Assembly: GCA_021741355.1 (NCBI GenBank)
Contig: JAIOXZ010000027.1
Location: 1-50,118 of the forward strand
Length of the DNA stretch: 50,118 nt
Direction of reading: 5' to 3'
Origin: Caulobacter sp.
GTDB lineage: Bacteria > Pseudomonadota > Alphaproteobacteria > Caulobacterales > Caulobacteraceae
Shown piece by piece: positions 41,310 to 50,118 of the stretch. A program made the position numbers and the translations under genes. The notes beneath the pieces are model-generated. The model saw nothing but the letters and a program-made list of their open reading frames with translations. It was not told the DNA's origin and did no database searches. The stretch's first letter is position 1, and each line of letters opens with the position of its first letter.

Positions 41310-42010
41310 CCGGCCGTGACAGCCTGACCACATGCCGGACTAACCCGGCGAAGGCCGGTTGCGCCTGCAGGAAATGGGTCTCAAGGCGGCCTGCCAGGGG
41401 GCAGCCAAGCCCTTGGTGGAGACGGGTTAGCGTTTGCCTGACAGCACCGCCACTGTTCTCCGCAGGCTCTGCTCTACAGCAGGAGCCCGCCAGGCAGACT
41501 CCCTGTTTTCCACGAGTTTTCGCGGACCAAACCGCCGTGGCCCTGGCCTGATCAGGTCGGGTTTGCGGACCGTTTTGGCCGTTTTCGGCGGCCGGTCTCC
41601 GCATGGGTGAGATCCGCTCGGGTTTCCCTGATTTACAGGGGAATTTCAGGGAAATTTTGCAGAGCCGACTGCGCGCCAGATCCCGGGCCCTTGTAGCAGA
41701 AGGGTTTTCGCGGCATCTCGCTCAGAGGAGCGAGGAGGGCTGGCTGCCGACCTTCCAGGATCGATTGTTGAATGTCAGTCGCCAGGAACGCGAGCGCTGT
41801 CAGGTTAGCCAGTCAGGGTGAACCTGAAATACAGCCACACTGCATGTCGAATGACATCGGCGGGAAGCCGATGCCGCCTGAACGATATCGTCCTCATAAG
41901 CCCATAGATTCTCTCAGTTTTTCGGACCGGCTGGGAAAGGGTTGTCGTTAGCCTGACCGCAACGGCTTGTGATATGATCGAGGGGGCGTTTGAACTTCGG
42001 GGGATGCGAA
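41310..42010. other. gene-free stretch between the AraC and methyltransferase genes
   Basis: About 0.7 kb without a convincing gene. Base use is less G/C-rich and less codon-biased than in neighbouring genes, above all after 41500. Visible structures: CCGGC-GAAG-GCCGG (41345-41358), GGCTC(T)GCT/AGCAGGAGCC-like hairpin (41465-41487), TTTCCCTGA/TCAGGGAAA dyad with AT-rich loop (about 41625-41657), CATCGGC-GGGAA-GCCGATG (41855-41873). A 72-codon frame at 41603-41821 has poor codon bias and I do not recognise it. A small RNA, a long leader of the methyltransferase gene or remnant of an insertion are possible. Confidence 0.5.
41345..41358 (+). terminator. short GC hairpin after the AraC gene
   Basis: CCGGC-GAAG-GCCGG, five strong pairs with a GNRA-like loop, 36 bases after the araC-type stop. 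No T tract, so only a weak terminator or RNA-stabilising structure. Confidence 0.3.
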
Positions 42011-43558
42011 TTGGACTGGACAGCAGGGTATGTATCCGAGGTCGAATATACTCATGGATATTATCGAGAACTGTCGCCCGGGTTCATCGACTTCGCGCTA
42101 CTGCTGGCCGGATTTGCGCCGCCCGCCCGGGCCGGCATGCGCTATCTTGAGCTTGGTTATGGACAGGGCCTGAGCGCGAACATCCATGCCGCCGCATGCC
42201 CGGGCGAATTCTGGGGCGCGGATTTCAATCCGACCCATGCGTCGAACGCCCAGTCGCTGGCGGCGGCGTCCGGGGCGCTTGCGCACTTCAGTGACGACAG
42301 CTTTCTCGACCTGTTGGAGCGCAATGACCTGCCCGACTTTGACCAGGTCGCCCTGCATGGCGTCTGGAGCTGGTTGAGCGACGACAACCGGGCCGCCATC
42401 GTCGAAATCATCAGGCGACGGCTCAAGGTCGGCGGGGTCTGCTACATCAGCTACAACACCTTGCCGGGCTGGGCGATGGCCATGCCCTTGCGCCATCTGA
42501 TGACCCTGCACGCTGAAACGGCCGGAAGCGAAGCCCAGGGGGTCTTTGCCCGGATCAATGCCTCGATCGCGTTTGGGGAATCGCTCGCCGAGACGCAAGC
42601 GCGCTATTTCGTCGATAATCCCGGTGCGAAGGGGCGACTTGGGGATATTGCCAACCAGAACCGCAATTACCTGGCGCATGAGTATTTCAATCGGGATTGG
42701 AAGCCGATGTACTTCTCTGAGGTGCACGACTTTCTGGCCCAGGCAAAGTTGAGTTTCGCCTGCCCTGTGTCTCCGATTGATCAGATGGACGGATTCAATC
42801 TGACGCCGCCTCAGGCCGAAATTCTGAGGGGCCTGCCGTTCAGCACCCTCCGCGAAAGCGTGCGCGACTACATGGTCAATCAGCAGTTTCGCAAGGACAT
42901 CTATACTCGCGGCGCCCGTAGGCTTTCCGGCCTCGAACAGGTTGAACGGATGGACGCCCAGCGCATCGCCCTCCTGGTCAACGCGGACGACATTGTTCTC
43001 GAGATCCAGACGGCACTTGGTCCAATGTCTCTCCGACGCGATGTCTACGAGACGGTGCTCCAGGCCCTGTCCGCGACCAAGGGCAATGTGCGGACTATCG
43101 GTGAGCTGGGCCAGGACAAGGCGGTCGCCGCGTTGCCGCCGGGCGCCCTCATTGAAGTTCTCGCGGTCCTGGTCGGCGCCGGCTTTGCCCACCCTGCGCA
43201 GAGCGAGGCCGAAATCGCCAAGGCCCTTCCCCGGACCGATGCGCTGAACGCGCATCTGATCGAACGGTCCAGGATCAGCGGCAACGTCACATGGCTGGCG
43301 TCGCCCGTCACAGGCGGTGGCGTGGCCGTGGGTCAGTTCGAACAGATGTTCCTGGGTGCGCGCTCGCGCGGGGCCAAGACTCCGGCCGACTGGGCCAGCG
43401 CGGTCTGGAACGACCTGGAAAAGCAGAACAAGGCCGTTGTCCGCAACGGACTGCTTCTCGAAGGCGCTGACGCGAACATCAAGGAACTGACTGCCCAGGC
43501 CAAGGCGTTCTCTGACAATCGACTGCCCCAGCTCATACGCCTGGGTGTCGCTGCCTAG
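42011..43558 (+). CDS. SAM methyltransferase with methyltransferase-regulatory domain
   Basis: 515 residues from TTG 42011 (GGGGGA six bases upstream); an in-frame TTG at 41990 adds seven residues, and the usual family start DWTAGYVSEVEYTHGYY favours the later one. A class I fold follows: motif I YLELGYGQGLSAN (45-57), GADFNP (69-74), and HGVWSWLSDDNR (116-127). Residues 218-262 (RNYLAHEYFNRDWKPMYFSEVHDF) match the predicted methyltransferase regulatory domain. The C-terminal third carries further helical segments. Rickettsia lysine methyltransferases PKMT1/PKMT2, which modify the autotransporter OmpB, are similarly built. It converges on autotransporter 2 with a 94-base gap, which points to that protein as a candidate substrate. 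Confidence 0.85.
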   Translation: MDWTAGYVSEVEYTHGYYRELSPGFIDFALLLAGFAPPARAGMRYLELGYGQGLSANIHAAACPGEFWGADFNPTHASNAQSLAAASGALAHFSDDSFLDLLERNDLPDFDQVALHGVWSWLSDDNRAAIVEIIRRRLKVGGVCYISYNTLPGWAMAMPLRHLMTLHAETAGSEAQGVFARINASIAFGESLAETQARYFVDNPGAKGRLGDIANQNRNYLAHEYFNRDWKPMYFSEVHDFLAQAKLSFACPVSPIDQMDGFNLTPPQAEILRGLPFSTLRESVRDYMVNQQFRKDIYTRGARRLSGLEQVERMDAQRIALLVNADDIVLEIQTALGPMSLRRDVYETVLQALSATKGNVRTIGELGQDKAVAALPPGALIEVLAVLVGAGFAHPAQSEAEIAKALPRTDALNAHLIERSRISGNVTWLASPVTGGGVAVGQFEQMFLGARSRGAKTPADWASAVWNDLEKQNKAVVRNGLLLEGADANIKELTAQAKAFSDNRLPQLIRLGVAA

Positions 43559-43591
43559 GCCTGACGTCGAACCACCGCCCTCCGCGCCCGA

Positions 43592-43640
43592 ATGCCGCCC
43601 CTTGCGAGCCTTCAGATCCTGAAGGCCGCTGCGGCGGCAT
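43592..43640. terminator. nested bidirectional hairpin between methyltransferase and autotransporter 2
   Basis: Outer stem ATGCCGCC (43592-43599) with GGCGGCAT (43633-43640), inner stem GCCTTCAG-ATC-CTGAAGGC (43608-43626). Both stems are eight perfect pairs. The structure fills the gap between two convergent stop codons and would form on either strand; no T tract is present. Confidence 0.5.
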
Positions 43641-43652
43641 CGTGACCCATCG

Positions 43653-46600
43653 TCAGAACGACATGGTCACCTTGACCGAGAACGTCTGGTTGGACAGTCG
43701 GTCACCAAACTGCCCGGACCAGCCGAGGCGACCGCTGCCCCAGGCGCCGACGGCCGATATGCCCAGCTCGGTGTCGAAGGTCGTCTTGTCCAGTCGCGAC
43801 TTGACGTCGAACGGATTGACCCCGCCGGGCGCTCCCTCGAATCCGGCGGTGAAGGGCGAGTCGGATCCTGACACCAGATTGGACACGCCAATGCGGGCGA
43901 ACGGACGGGCCACGGTCTCGCCCTGCGAAATCTCGCCGCCGACCTCCAGCTTGAAGCTGGCGCGGGCCGAGTCGGTCGACTGCTGGGGGACCACCAGGTT
44001 CAGAGGTCCGGCCCCGGTCTCGGTGAAGCCGTCCGTGGACACAGATGTGCCGCTGAGCTCGACGATGGGCTTGAGGTAGAATTCGTCGTCGCCATGGAGC
44101 CAGCTTGCCCGTGCGGTGATCGCCTGGAAGGACAGACTCTGGTCGCCCCTGGCGATGAACTGGTTCGACGGCAGGAGCACATAGCGCTTGGCGACCAGGT
44201 TGCCAGCGCCGGCGCCCGCGGCCAGGGCGAAGGTGAACGGACCGGCCATTCGTTTGACCACCGCGCCCAGCTGATAACGCTCGCCCGAGCCGCTGGTCCG
44301 GCCGGTAATCCCGCTGTCGACGGCTTCACCGGAGGCGGCGACGCCGAAGCGCCAGTTCTCGGCCACGACGGCCTCAAAGCCCAGCGACAGCCCCAGGGAC
44401 CGCTCCTTGAAAGCCATGTCCTGAGCCGTCGCGTCAAGCGTCAGCGACCGGTTGCTGATGCGACCCCAGGTGCAGCCCCTGTCGGACTCGCCGCCGGGCG
44501 CGGCCGGACAGGTCATCATCGAATCGGCGAAACGATCGACCGCGAAACCGGCCATCGCGACCTGGTCGCCATAGGTCTCCGGACTGAAGCTGTCGTAGTA
44601 GTTGCTCAGCGCGGTCTGTGAGGGTTCGAAGAACAGCTGGGCCACAACCTGAGAGAATTCGGCCGAGCTGCCCGCGTCCTGGACGGCGTTGATATAGTCG
44701 CCCACCGCCGTGCGATTGGCGGTCAAGCCGCCCGGCGAAAAGTCGATCACGTAGTTCAGGTTCAGCTCGTGATCCGTCGTCTTCAGCGCGAAGGTCGCCA
44801 CGGCCGAGGTCGGCGCGGTGAGCGTCAAGCTCGACGCCGTCAGAGGCCCCCCTGCATTGATGATGGTGGCCGTGTGATCGCCAGGCCGCGCATAGCCGGG
44901 GTTGAGGAAGTTCATGACGAACTGCCCCCTCACATCTGCCCAGCCGGTGACGTTCAGGCGGTCGATCTCGCCGCTGAGGTCGGTGCGAAGCAGATCCAGG
45001 TCTGTCAGGAAGGTGGCCGTGGCAGTCTGGTTGTAGCTGCCTGCGACCAGGGTGACCTGGACGGCGTCAATACCCCCGGGGGTGATAACGCCCTCATTGG
45101 TCAGCAGTCCCGCGGCCGGATCGATAGCCAGGGCCCGGATTGCTCCGCTCGAAGTAGCGGCCTTGGGCGCGGACGTGCCGTTCAGCAGGACATAGTCGAG
45201 GGTTTGGAGGACCGACGAGGCGTAGTTGTTGAAGGCGTTGACGCCAGCGCCCAGGTCGATGTTGCCGATGACGCCTTCATAGCTGTTGATGGTGTCATCG
45301 CCGCCGGTGGCCACGATGGCCAGGTTTGACCCGGCCGAGACTGTGCCCAGAAGATTGATGACATTGGTCCTGCCGCCGTCGATCAGCACGCCCTTGCCAT
45401 AGACAGAGCCACCGCGGACGTCGCCGTTCAGGGTGACGACGATATTCTGCGCGTCGTAGCCGTCGCCGGCCTGGCTCTGGAACAGGGCGCCCGTGCCATT
45501 CTTGCCGCCGACATAGACGTTGCCGTTCTGGTTGACGGTGACCGTGCCCGCGTCCCCCCAACCGCCGAGCGATCCGGCGAAGGCCAGGCCCATGGCGCTG
45601 CCGAAGAGGCCGCCGCCGCCGCCGACCGACTGGGCGAAGATGCCTACACCGCCCTCGCCGAGAATGACGATGTCGCCGGTGTTGGTCACCGTAACGTCGC
45701 CACCGTCGCCGCCGTAGCCGTCGAGCGGATTGACCGAGAAGCTGCCGTAGCTGGAATAGTCCTCGCCGCCGTAGGTGGTCAGGTCGCCCCAGGAGGCGAT
45801 GCCCAGCGACATGTCGCCGGCCACGCCGCCGCCGCCGCCGATGGACTGGGCGAAGATGCCGTAGGCGCCGAAGCCTTCGGTCTGGATCAGCCCGGAGTTG
45901 GTCACCGTGACGTCACCACCGTCGCCAGCCGAGCCGCCGGCGCCCGAGAAGACGATCTGGCCGACCGAGGTGATCACGCCCTCGCCGCCCGTGCCGCCCC
46001 CACCGCCCACGCTTTGGGCGAAGACGCCATGGGACAGGGTCCCGCTGGTGAAGATGGACCCGGAGTTTTCGATCGTGAGATCGCCGCCGTCGCCGGCCGA
46101 ACCGCCCATGCCGCCGATGCCAATGCCCCAGGCAGGCTCGCTGAACGACTCGATCAGGTCCTTGGTCGCGGTCAGGTTGCCGAACACGCCCATGGTGTCG
46201 GACAGTTCCTGGCGATAGCTGTAGGTGTCTTCGCCGTCATAGTCAGTCGCGCCGCCGGTGCCGCCGCCGCCGCCGACCGATTGGGCGAACACACCGCGGG
46301 CCAGGTCGCCCTGGGTGATGATCACACCGCTGTTGCGCACGATGACATCGCCGCCGTCGCCGGCCACGCCGCCCTGGCCGCCAACGCTGACGTCGCCTGC
46401 GAGACCGGAGCCGCCGTCGCCGCCGCCGCCGCCGACCGACTGGGCGAACACCGCATGAGCGCCCTGGCCGAGAGTCATGATCAGGCCGCTGTTCTTGACC
46501 GTCACCAGGCCGCCGTCGCCGCCGCCGGCGCCATCGCCGCCGATGGCGATCTGGCCGCCCTTGGCCTCGCCCTTGTTGGCCAGGCCGAGAATGTCGACGA

Positions 46601-49600
46601 TCTCCGCGCCCTGGGTCGAGATCAGGCCGCCACGACCACCGCCGCCGCCCACGCTCTGGGCGTAGACGCCGACCGACTGACCGCCTTCGGTGACGATCTG
46701 GCCGGCATTGTCGACCAGCACGTCGCCGCCGTCGCCGGCCGCGCCGCCTTTACCGCCGATCGAGACATTGACCGAGGTCAGACCGCTCTTTTTTGTATCC
46801 TTGTTCGAGAAGCTCATCGAGAAGCCGCGCGCGTCGCCGCCCGCTCCGCCGCCGCCGCCAACGCTCTGCGCCAGGATCCCGGCCGAGCCGTCGCCGACGG
46901 ACCACAGGGCGCCGGCGTTGATGACGGTCACCAGACCGCCGTCGCCGGCTTGGCCGCCGGAGCCGCCCAGGGCGATCGCGTAGGTGCCGTTCTTGCTGGC
47001 GCCGAACGCGCCTGACGCTGCGGTCGCGACCCCCGCGTCACCGCCGCCGCCACCCACGCTCTGGGCGTAGATCACGTTGGACTGGGCACCCAGGGTCGTG
47101 ATGGAGCCTTTGTTGGCCACGGTGACGGTGCCGCCGTCATCGCCCGTGCCACCCGCGCCGCCAAGGGCGACGCTGATGTTCTGGCTTTTGGAGCCGAAGC
47201 TGACCGTGCCCGAACCGCCGGCCATGTATTCGGACCAGGCGTTCTCGTCGATGCCGGCCATGCCGCCGTGACCGCCGCCGCCGCCGATGCTCTCGGCGAA
47301 GACGCCGTGGGCGGATTCGCCCCTGGTGATGATCTGGCCGCTGTTGTCGACGTTGACCGATCCGCCGGTGGATCCGGCGCCGCCGTGACCGCCAACATTG
47401 ACCGCCAGGTTCACCGAGTCGCTGCCCGACACCGCCATGGCGCCCGCCGCGCCGCCGGCGCCGCCGCCGCCGCCCACGCTCTGGGCGAAGATGGCCGTGG
47501 CGCCTGCGCCGTCGGTGATCACCAGACCGCTGGAGGAGACCGAGACGTTGCCGGCCGCGCCGCCGGCGCCGCCAGATCCGCCAAGGCCCACCGAGATGTT
47601 GGTGGACTTGGACTTGCCCAGGGCCGCCGAAATGGCCATGCCGCCGGTCCCGCCGCCGCCGCCCACGCTCTGGGCGAAGATGGCGTAGGAATCGGCGCCC
47701 GTCGTGCCCACGTCGCCCCGATTGACGACGCTGACATCGCCGGCGTCGCCGGCCGCGCCGCCGGCCCCGCCCAGGGTGAAGCCGAGCGCCACGGACGCCT
47801 TGTCCGAGATGGACCCCGAGAGAGCGCCGGCGAATCCGCCGTCGCCGCCGCCGCCGCCCACGCTCTGGGCGAACACCGCGTAGGCTCGATCGCCGGACGT
47901 CGTCGTGACGCCGTCAGCGGTCACCCAGACGCCGCCTGCATCGCCGCCGACGCCGCCGCCGCCGCCGAGGGCCGCGGAAATGCCGACCGCCGTATCCCCG
48001 GTCGAAAGGGCTCCGCTGATCGAGAAGCCGCCGGAGCCGCCGCCGCCGCCGACGCTCTGGGCGAACAGGCCGTGAGCCGCCGCGCCGGTCGTGTCGGCGC
48101 CCAGCAGGCTGGTGACGAAGACGTCGCCGGCGTCGCCGCCGACACCGCCGCTGCCGCCGACCGAGATGCTGATCGCGCCGCCGACCTTCTTTGCCAGGGC
48201 CGCGGTGATCGAGCCGGCGAAGCCGCCGGTCCCGCCGCCGCCGCCGATCGACTGGGCCTGGATCGCATAGGAACGATCACCCTGCGTCGACACGAAGCCC
48301 GAGCTGTCGACATGCACGTCGCCCGCGGAGCCACCCGCTCCGCCCCCGCCGCCGACGGTGATGGCCGCCGCGCCGGCCGACTCGCCAAGGCCGCCCGCTC
48401 CGCCAATGGCGAACCCGCCCGTGCCGCCGCCGCCGCCGATCGACTGGGCCAACAGGCCCGCCGCATCGACACCGGTCGTTGAAATCCTTGCAGAATTGGT
48501 CACATCGACGACTTTCCCGTCGCCGCCGAGGCCGGCCGAGCCGCCGACCGAAACGCCGACCGCGCCGGCGCCCTTGCCGCCGCCGGCCAGCGCCAGCGCG
48601 CCGCTCCAGCCCCCGTTGCCGCCGCCACCGCCGACCGACTGGGCGAAGACGCCCGCCGACCGCGCGCCGGATGTGCCGATTTCTCCGGTGATGGTGACGT
48701 TCACAGTGTCTGCCGAGCCGCCGCCGGCGCCGGAACCGCCGATGGAGACCGAACCTGAACCCGCCCCGCTACCGCCGCCGGCGCCCGCGCCGGCCAGCGA
48801 GAATCCACCCGCACCGCCGCCGCCGCCGACCGACTGCGCCATCACGCCATGGGAATCAGCGCCCTGGGTAACGATCTGCCCCGCGCTGGAGACCACGACC
48901 TTGCCGCCCGCGCCGCCGCCGCCGCCGGAGCCGCCGACCGATACACCGATCGCGCCCGCGCCCGAGCCGCCGCCGGCAATCGCCAGGGCTCCGGTCCAGC
49001 CGCCGGCTCCGCCGCCGCCGCCCACGCCCTGGGCGAAGATTCCGGAGGACCGGTCGCCGGTGGTCAGGATGTTGCCAGTGCTGCCCACATCGACCTGGCC
49101 GGAGTCACCCCCGAGGCCGCCGGAGCCGCCCACGCCGACGCTGCCTGCACCGGCGCCGCTGCCGCCGCCGGCGCCCGCGCCGGCCAGCGAAAAGCCGCCC
49201 ACGCCGCCGCCGCCGCCAACGCTCTGGGCGAAGACGCCCGAGGCGTCCACGCCGTGGGTGACGATCTGGCCATGACTGGTGACCACGACCTTGCCGCCCG
49301 CCCCGCCATCGCCGGCCGAGCCGCCGACCGAGACACCGACCGCGCCCGCGCCAGAACCGCCGCCGGCCACCGCCAGCACGCCGGTCCAGCCGCCTGCGCC
49401 GCCACCGCCGCCAACGGCCTGGGCGAAGATCGCCGCGGACCGGTCGCCGCTGGTGAAGATGTTGCCCTTGTTGGTTACGGCGACCTCGCCCGAGGCGCCG
49501 CCCTTGCCACCCGAGCCGCCCACGCCCACGGCGGCAGACCCGGCGCCTGTTCCGCCGCCCGCGCCGGCCCCGCCGAGCGAGAAGCCGCCGGTTCCGCCGC

Positions 49601-50118
49601 CGCCGCCCACGCTCTGGGCGAAGATGCCGTAAGCATCCACGCCCTCGGTGACGATCTGTCCGTGACTGCCGATGGTCACCTTGCCGCCAGCACCGCCGCC
49701 GCCGGCGGAACCGCCGATCGCCACACCGACCGCGCCGGCTCCCGTGCCGCCGCCGGCCACGGCGAGCGAGCCGCTCCAGCCGCCCGCGCCGCCGCCGCCG
49801 CCGACCGACTGGGCGAAGATCGCCGTCGCCCGATCACCTGACGTCATGAAGTCGCCGGTGCTGGTCACGATGACCTCGCCGGACACGCCGCCGTCACCGC
49901 CCGAGCCGCCGACGCCGACACTGCCCGATCCTGCGCCCACGCCGCCGCCGGCCAGTCCGACCGACAGCGAGAAGCCGCCCGTGCCGCCGCCGCCGCCGAC
50001 CGACTGGGCCATCACCCCGCGGGCGTCGTGGCCCTCGGTGGTCACCATGCCGGCGCTGGTCACCGTGACCTTGCCGCCCGCGCCGCCGCCGCCGGCGGAT
50101 CCGCCGACGGACACCCCG
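43653..50118 (-). CDS. giant glycine-rich autotransporter (autotransporter 2), N-terminus beyond window
   Basis: Partial: the frame stays open through the right edge, giving at least 2150 residues. The visible passenger is at least 23 units, each ending near (F/Y)AQSVGGGGG, with strands such as GGKVVVTSHGQIVT and GEVAVTNKGNIFTSG, expected to stack as a beta-solenoid. A linker follows (about 45480-44460, with TNVINLLGTVSAG, then LNGDVRG). The last 270 residues or so are an autotransporter barrel (SLGLSLGFEAVVAENWRFGVAASGE ... VKVTMSF) with the terminal Phe. Only one cysteine pair-like segment (CPAAPGGESDRGC) is seen, just before the barrel. A surface adhesin or biofilm protein is likely. Lysines recur at GAGGKV in alternate units. 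Confidence 0.9.
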   Translation of the reverse strand, partial: GVSVGGSAGGGGAGGKVTVTSAGMVTTEGHDARGVMAQSVGGGGGTGGFSLSVGLAGGGVGAGSGSVGVGGSGGDGGVSGEVIVTSTGDFMTSGDRATAIFAQSVGGGGGAGGWSGSLAVAGGGTGAGAVGVAIGGSAGGGGAGGKVTIGSHGQIVTEGVDAYGIFAQSVGGGGGTGGFSLGGAGAGGGTGAGSAAVGVGGSGGKGGASGEVAVTNKGNIFTSGDRSAAIFAQAVGGGGGAGGWTGVLAVAGGGSGAGAVGVSVGGSAGDGGAGGKVVVTSHGQIVTHGVDASGVFAQSVGGGGGVGGFSLAGAGAGGGSGAGAGSVGVGGSGGLGGDSGQVDVGSTGNILTTGDRSSGIFAQGVGGGGGAGGWTGALAIAGGGSGAGAIGVSVGGSGGGGGAGGKVVVSSAGQIVTQGADSHGVMAQSVGGGGGAGGFSLAGAGAGGGSGAGSGSVSIGGSGAGGGSADTVNVTITGEIGTSGARSAGVFAQSVGGGGGNGGWSGALALAGGGKGAGAVGVSVGGSAGLGGDGKVVDVTNSARISTTGVDAAGLLAQSIGGGGGTGGFAIGGAGGLGESAGAAAITVGGGGGAGGSAGDVHVDSSGFVSTQGDRSYAIQAQSIGGGGGTGGFAGSITAALAKKVGGAISISVGGSGGVGGDAGDVFVTSLLGADTTGAAAHGLFAQSVGGGGGSGGFSISGALSTGDTAVGISAALGGGGGVGGDAGGVWVTADGVTTTSGDRAYAVFAQSVGGGGGDGGFAGALSGSISDKASVALGFTLGGAGGAAGDAGDVSVVNRGDVGTTGADSYAIFAQSVGGGGGTGGMAISAALGKSKSTNISVGLGGSGGAGGAAGNVSVSSSGLVITDGAGATAIFAQSVGGGGGAGGAAGAMAVSGSDSVNLAVNVGGHGGAGSTGGSVNVDNSGQIITRGESAHGVFAESIGGGGGHGGMAGIDENAWSEYMAGGSGTVSFGSKSQNISVALGGAGGTGDDGGTVTVANKGSITTLGAQSNVIYAQSVGGGGGDAGVATAASGAFGASKNGTYAIALGGSGGQAGDGGLVTVINAGALWSVGDGSAGILAQSVGGGGGAGGDARGFSMSFSNKDTKKSGLTSVNVSIGGKGGAAGDGGDVLVDNAGQIVTEGGQSVGVYAQSVGGGGGRGGLISTQGAEIVDILGLANKGEAKGGQIAIGGDGAGGGDGGLVTVKNSGLIMTLGQGAHAVFAQSVGGGGGDGGSGLAGDVSVGGQGGVAGDGGDVIVRNSGVIITQGDLARGVFAQSVGGGGGTGGATDYDGEDTYSYRQELSDTMGVFGNLTATKDLIESFSEPAWGIGIGGMGGSAGDGGDLTIENSGSIFTSGTLSHGVFAQSVGGGGGTGGEGVITSVGQIVFSGAGGSAGDGGDVTVTNSGLIQTEGFGAYGIFAQSIGGGGGVAGDMSLGIASWGDLTTYGGEDYSSYGSFSVNPLDGYGGDGGDVTVTNTGDIVILGEGGVGIFAQSVGGGGGLFGSAMGLAFAGSLGGWGDAGTVTVNQNGNVYVGGKNGTGALFQSQAGDGYDAQNIVVTLNGDVRGGSVYGKGVLIDGGRTNVINLLGTVSAGSNLAIVATGGDDTINSYEGVIGNIDLGAGVNAFNNYASSVLQTLDYVLLNGTSAPKAATSSGAIRALAIDPAAGLLTNEGVITPGGIDAVQVTLVAGSYNQTATATFLTDLDLLRTDLSGEIDRLNVTGWADVRGQFVMNFLNPGYARPGDHTATIINAGGPLTASSLTLTAPTSAVATFALKTTDHELNLNYVIDFSPGGLTANRTAVGDYINAVQDAGSSAEFSQVVAQLFFEPSQTALSNYYDSFSPETYGDQVAMAGFAVDRFADSMMTCPAAPGGESDRGCTWGRISNRSLTLDATAQDMAFKERSLGLSLGFEAVVAENWRFGVAASGEAVDSGITGRTSGSGERYQLGAVVKRMAGPFTFALAAGAGAGNLVAKRYVLLPSNQFIARGDQSLSFQAITARASWLHGDDEFYLKPIVELSGTSVSTDGFTETGAGPLNLVVPQQSTDSARASFKLEVGGEISQGETVARPFARIGVSNLVSGSDSPFTAGFEGAPGGVNPFDVKSRLDKTTFDTELGISAVGAWGSGRLGWSGQFGDRLSNQTFSVKVTMSF
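45590..50118 (-). repeat. glycine-rich passenger repeats of autotransporter 2
   Basis: At least 23 units of about 65 residues (195 bp) in the region near the right edge, longer and more irregular toward the barrel. In the first eight visible units two types alternate: one with GGW(S/T)G...GAGGKV...(V/I)(T)xG(V/A)D, the other with GGFSL...SG(E/Q)V...TSGDR(S/A). The real period there is thus about 130 residues (390 bp). DNA of units of one type is nearly identical. The array continues past the window edge. Confidence 0.9.

Noticed and set aside
41603..41821. 72-codon plus-strand frame in the gene-free stretch
   Set aside because: Codon third positions are not G/C-biased like real genes here, there is no recognised domain, and it covers the dyad at 41625-41657. 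Kept only as part of the intergenic description.
45590..50118. Possible CRISPR array from regular repeats
   Set aside because: The repeats are in-frame codon repeats of a protein, about 195 bp long, without short direct repeats and unique spacers.

Overview
The window is GC-rich, with strongly G/C-biased third codon positions, many GTG/TTG starts, and genes joined by ATGA/GTGA overlaps. Gene content (UbiK, a PetP/PetR-like regulator pair, lgt-midA-pgeF, YbjN-proC, DUF983, DUF599, giant autotransporters) points to an aerobic Gram-negative alphaproteobacterium, most likely Caulobacterales (Caulobacter/Phenylobacterium/Brevundimonas-like). The assignment rests on gene families and style only; no rRNA or marker alignment was possible.

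Left part (1-13 kb): ilvE faces a MarR regulator, an OmpR-type response regulator and its histidine kinase. Next come ubiK, ybjN and proC on the minus strand, then the plus-strand run lgt-midA-pgeF-hydrolase. manC follows, then a GT4 glycosyltransferase fused to a helical glycosidase-like domain and an overlapping GH130 mannoside phosphorylase/hydrolase. The last three look like one mannose-glycan cassette.

Middle (14-27.5 kb): a DUF559 nuclease-like gene sits between two inverted REP-like palindromic arms. It is followed by korB, korA and a GltD-like flavin/iron-sulfur protein (2-oxoacid:ferredoxin oxidoreductase), an LdtD-type L,D-transpeptidase coupled to a MepK/DUF882 endopeptidase, several small conserved proteins, an MHS-family transporter, a MAPEG protein, DUF599, a YjbR protein coupled to msrA, and tRNA-Ser(GGA). 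Two families of palindromic repeats are visible. Family A is a 126-bp REPIN-like doublet, present twice, each time between convergent genes. Family B is a CCCC-TTCAT-GGGG type doublet.

Right part (27.6-50.1 kb): a surface-adhesin island. Autotransporter 1 (3736 aa) has an extended signal peptide, Ig-like passenger domains including ten exact-length 87-aa repeats, and a C-terminal barrel. A winged-helix protein gene lies upstream of it and an AraC regulator diverges from that. After a roughly 0.7-kb gene-free stretch comes a SAM methyltransferase with a methyltransferase-regulatory domain. It converges on autotransporter 2, a glycine-rich protein whose N-terminus lies beyond the window and whose passenger consists of at least 23 units. 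Because Rickettsia lysine methyltransferases of similar design modify the autotransporter OmpB, this last pair is the best candidate for an undescribed surface-protein modification system. The second candidate is the DUF559 gene carried inside a REP doublet.
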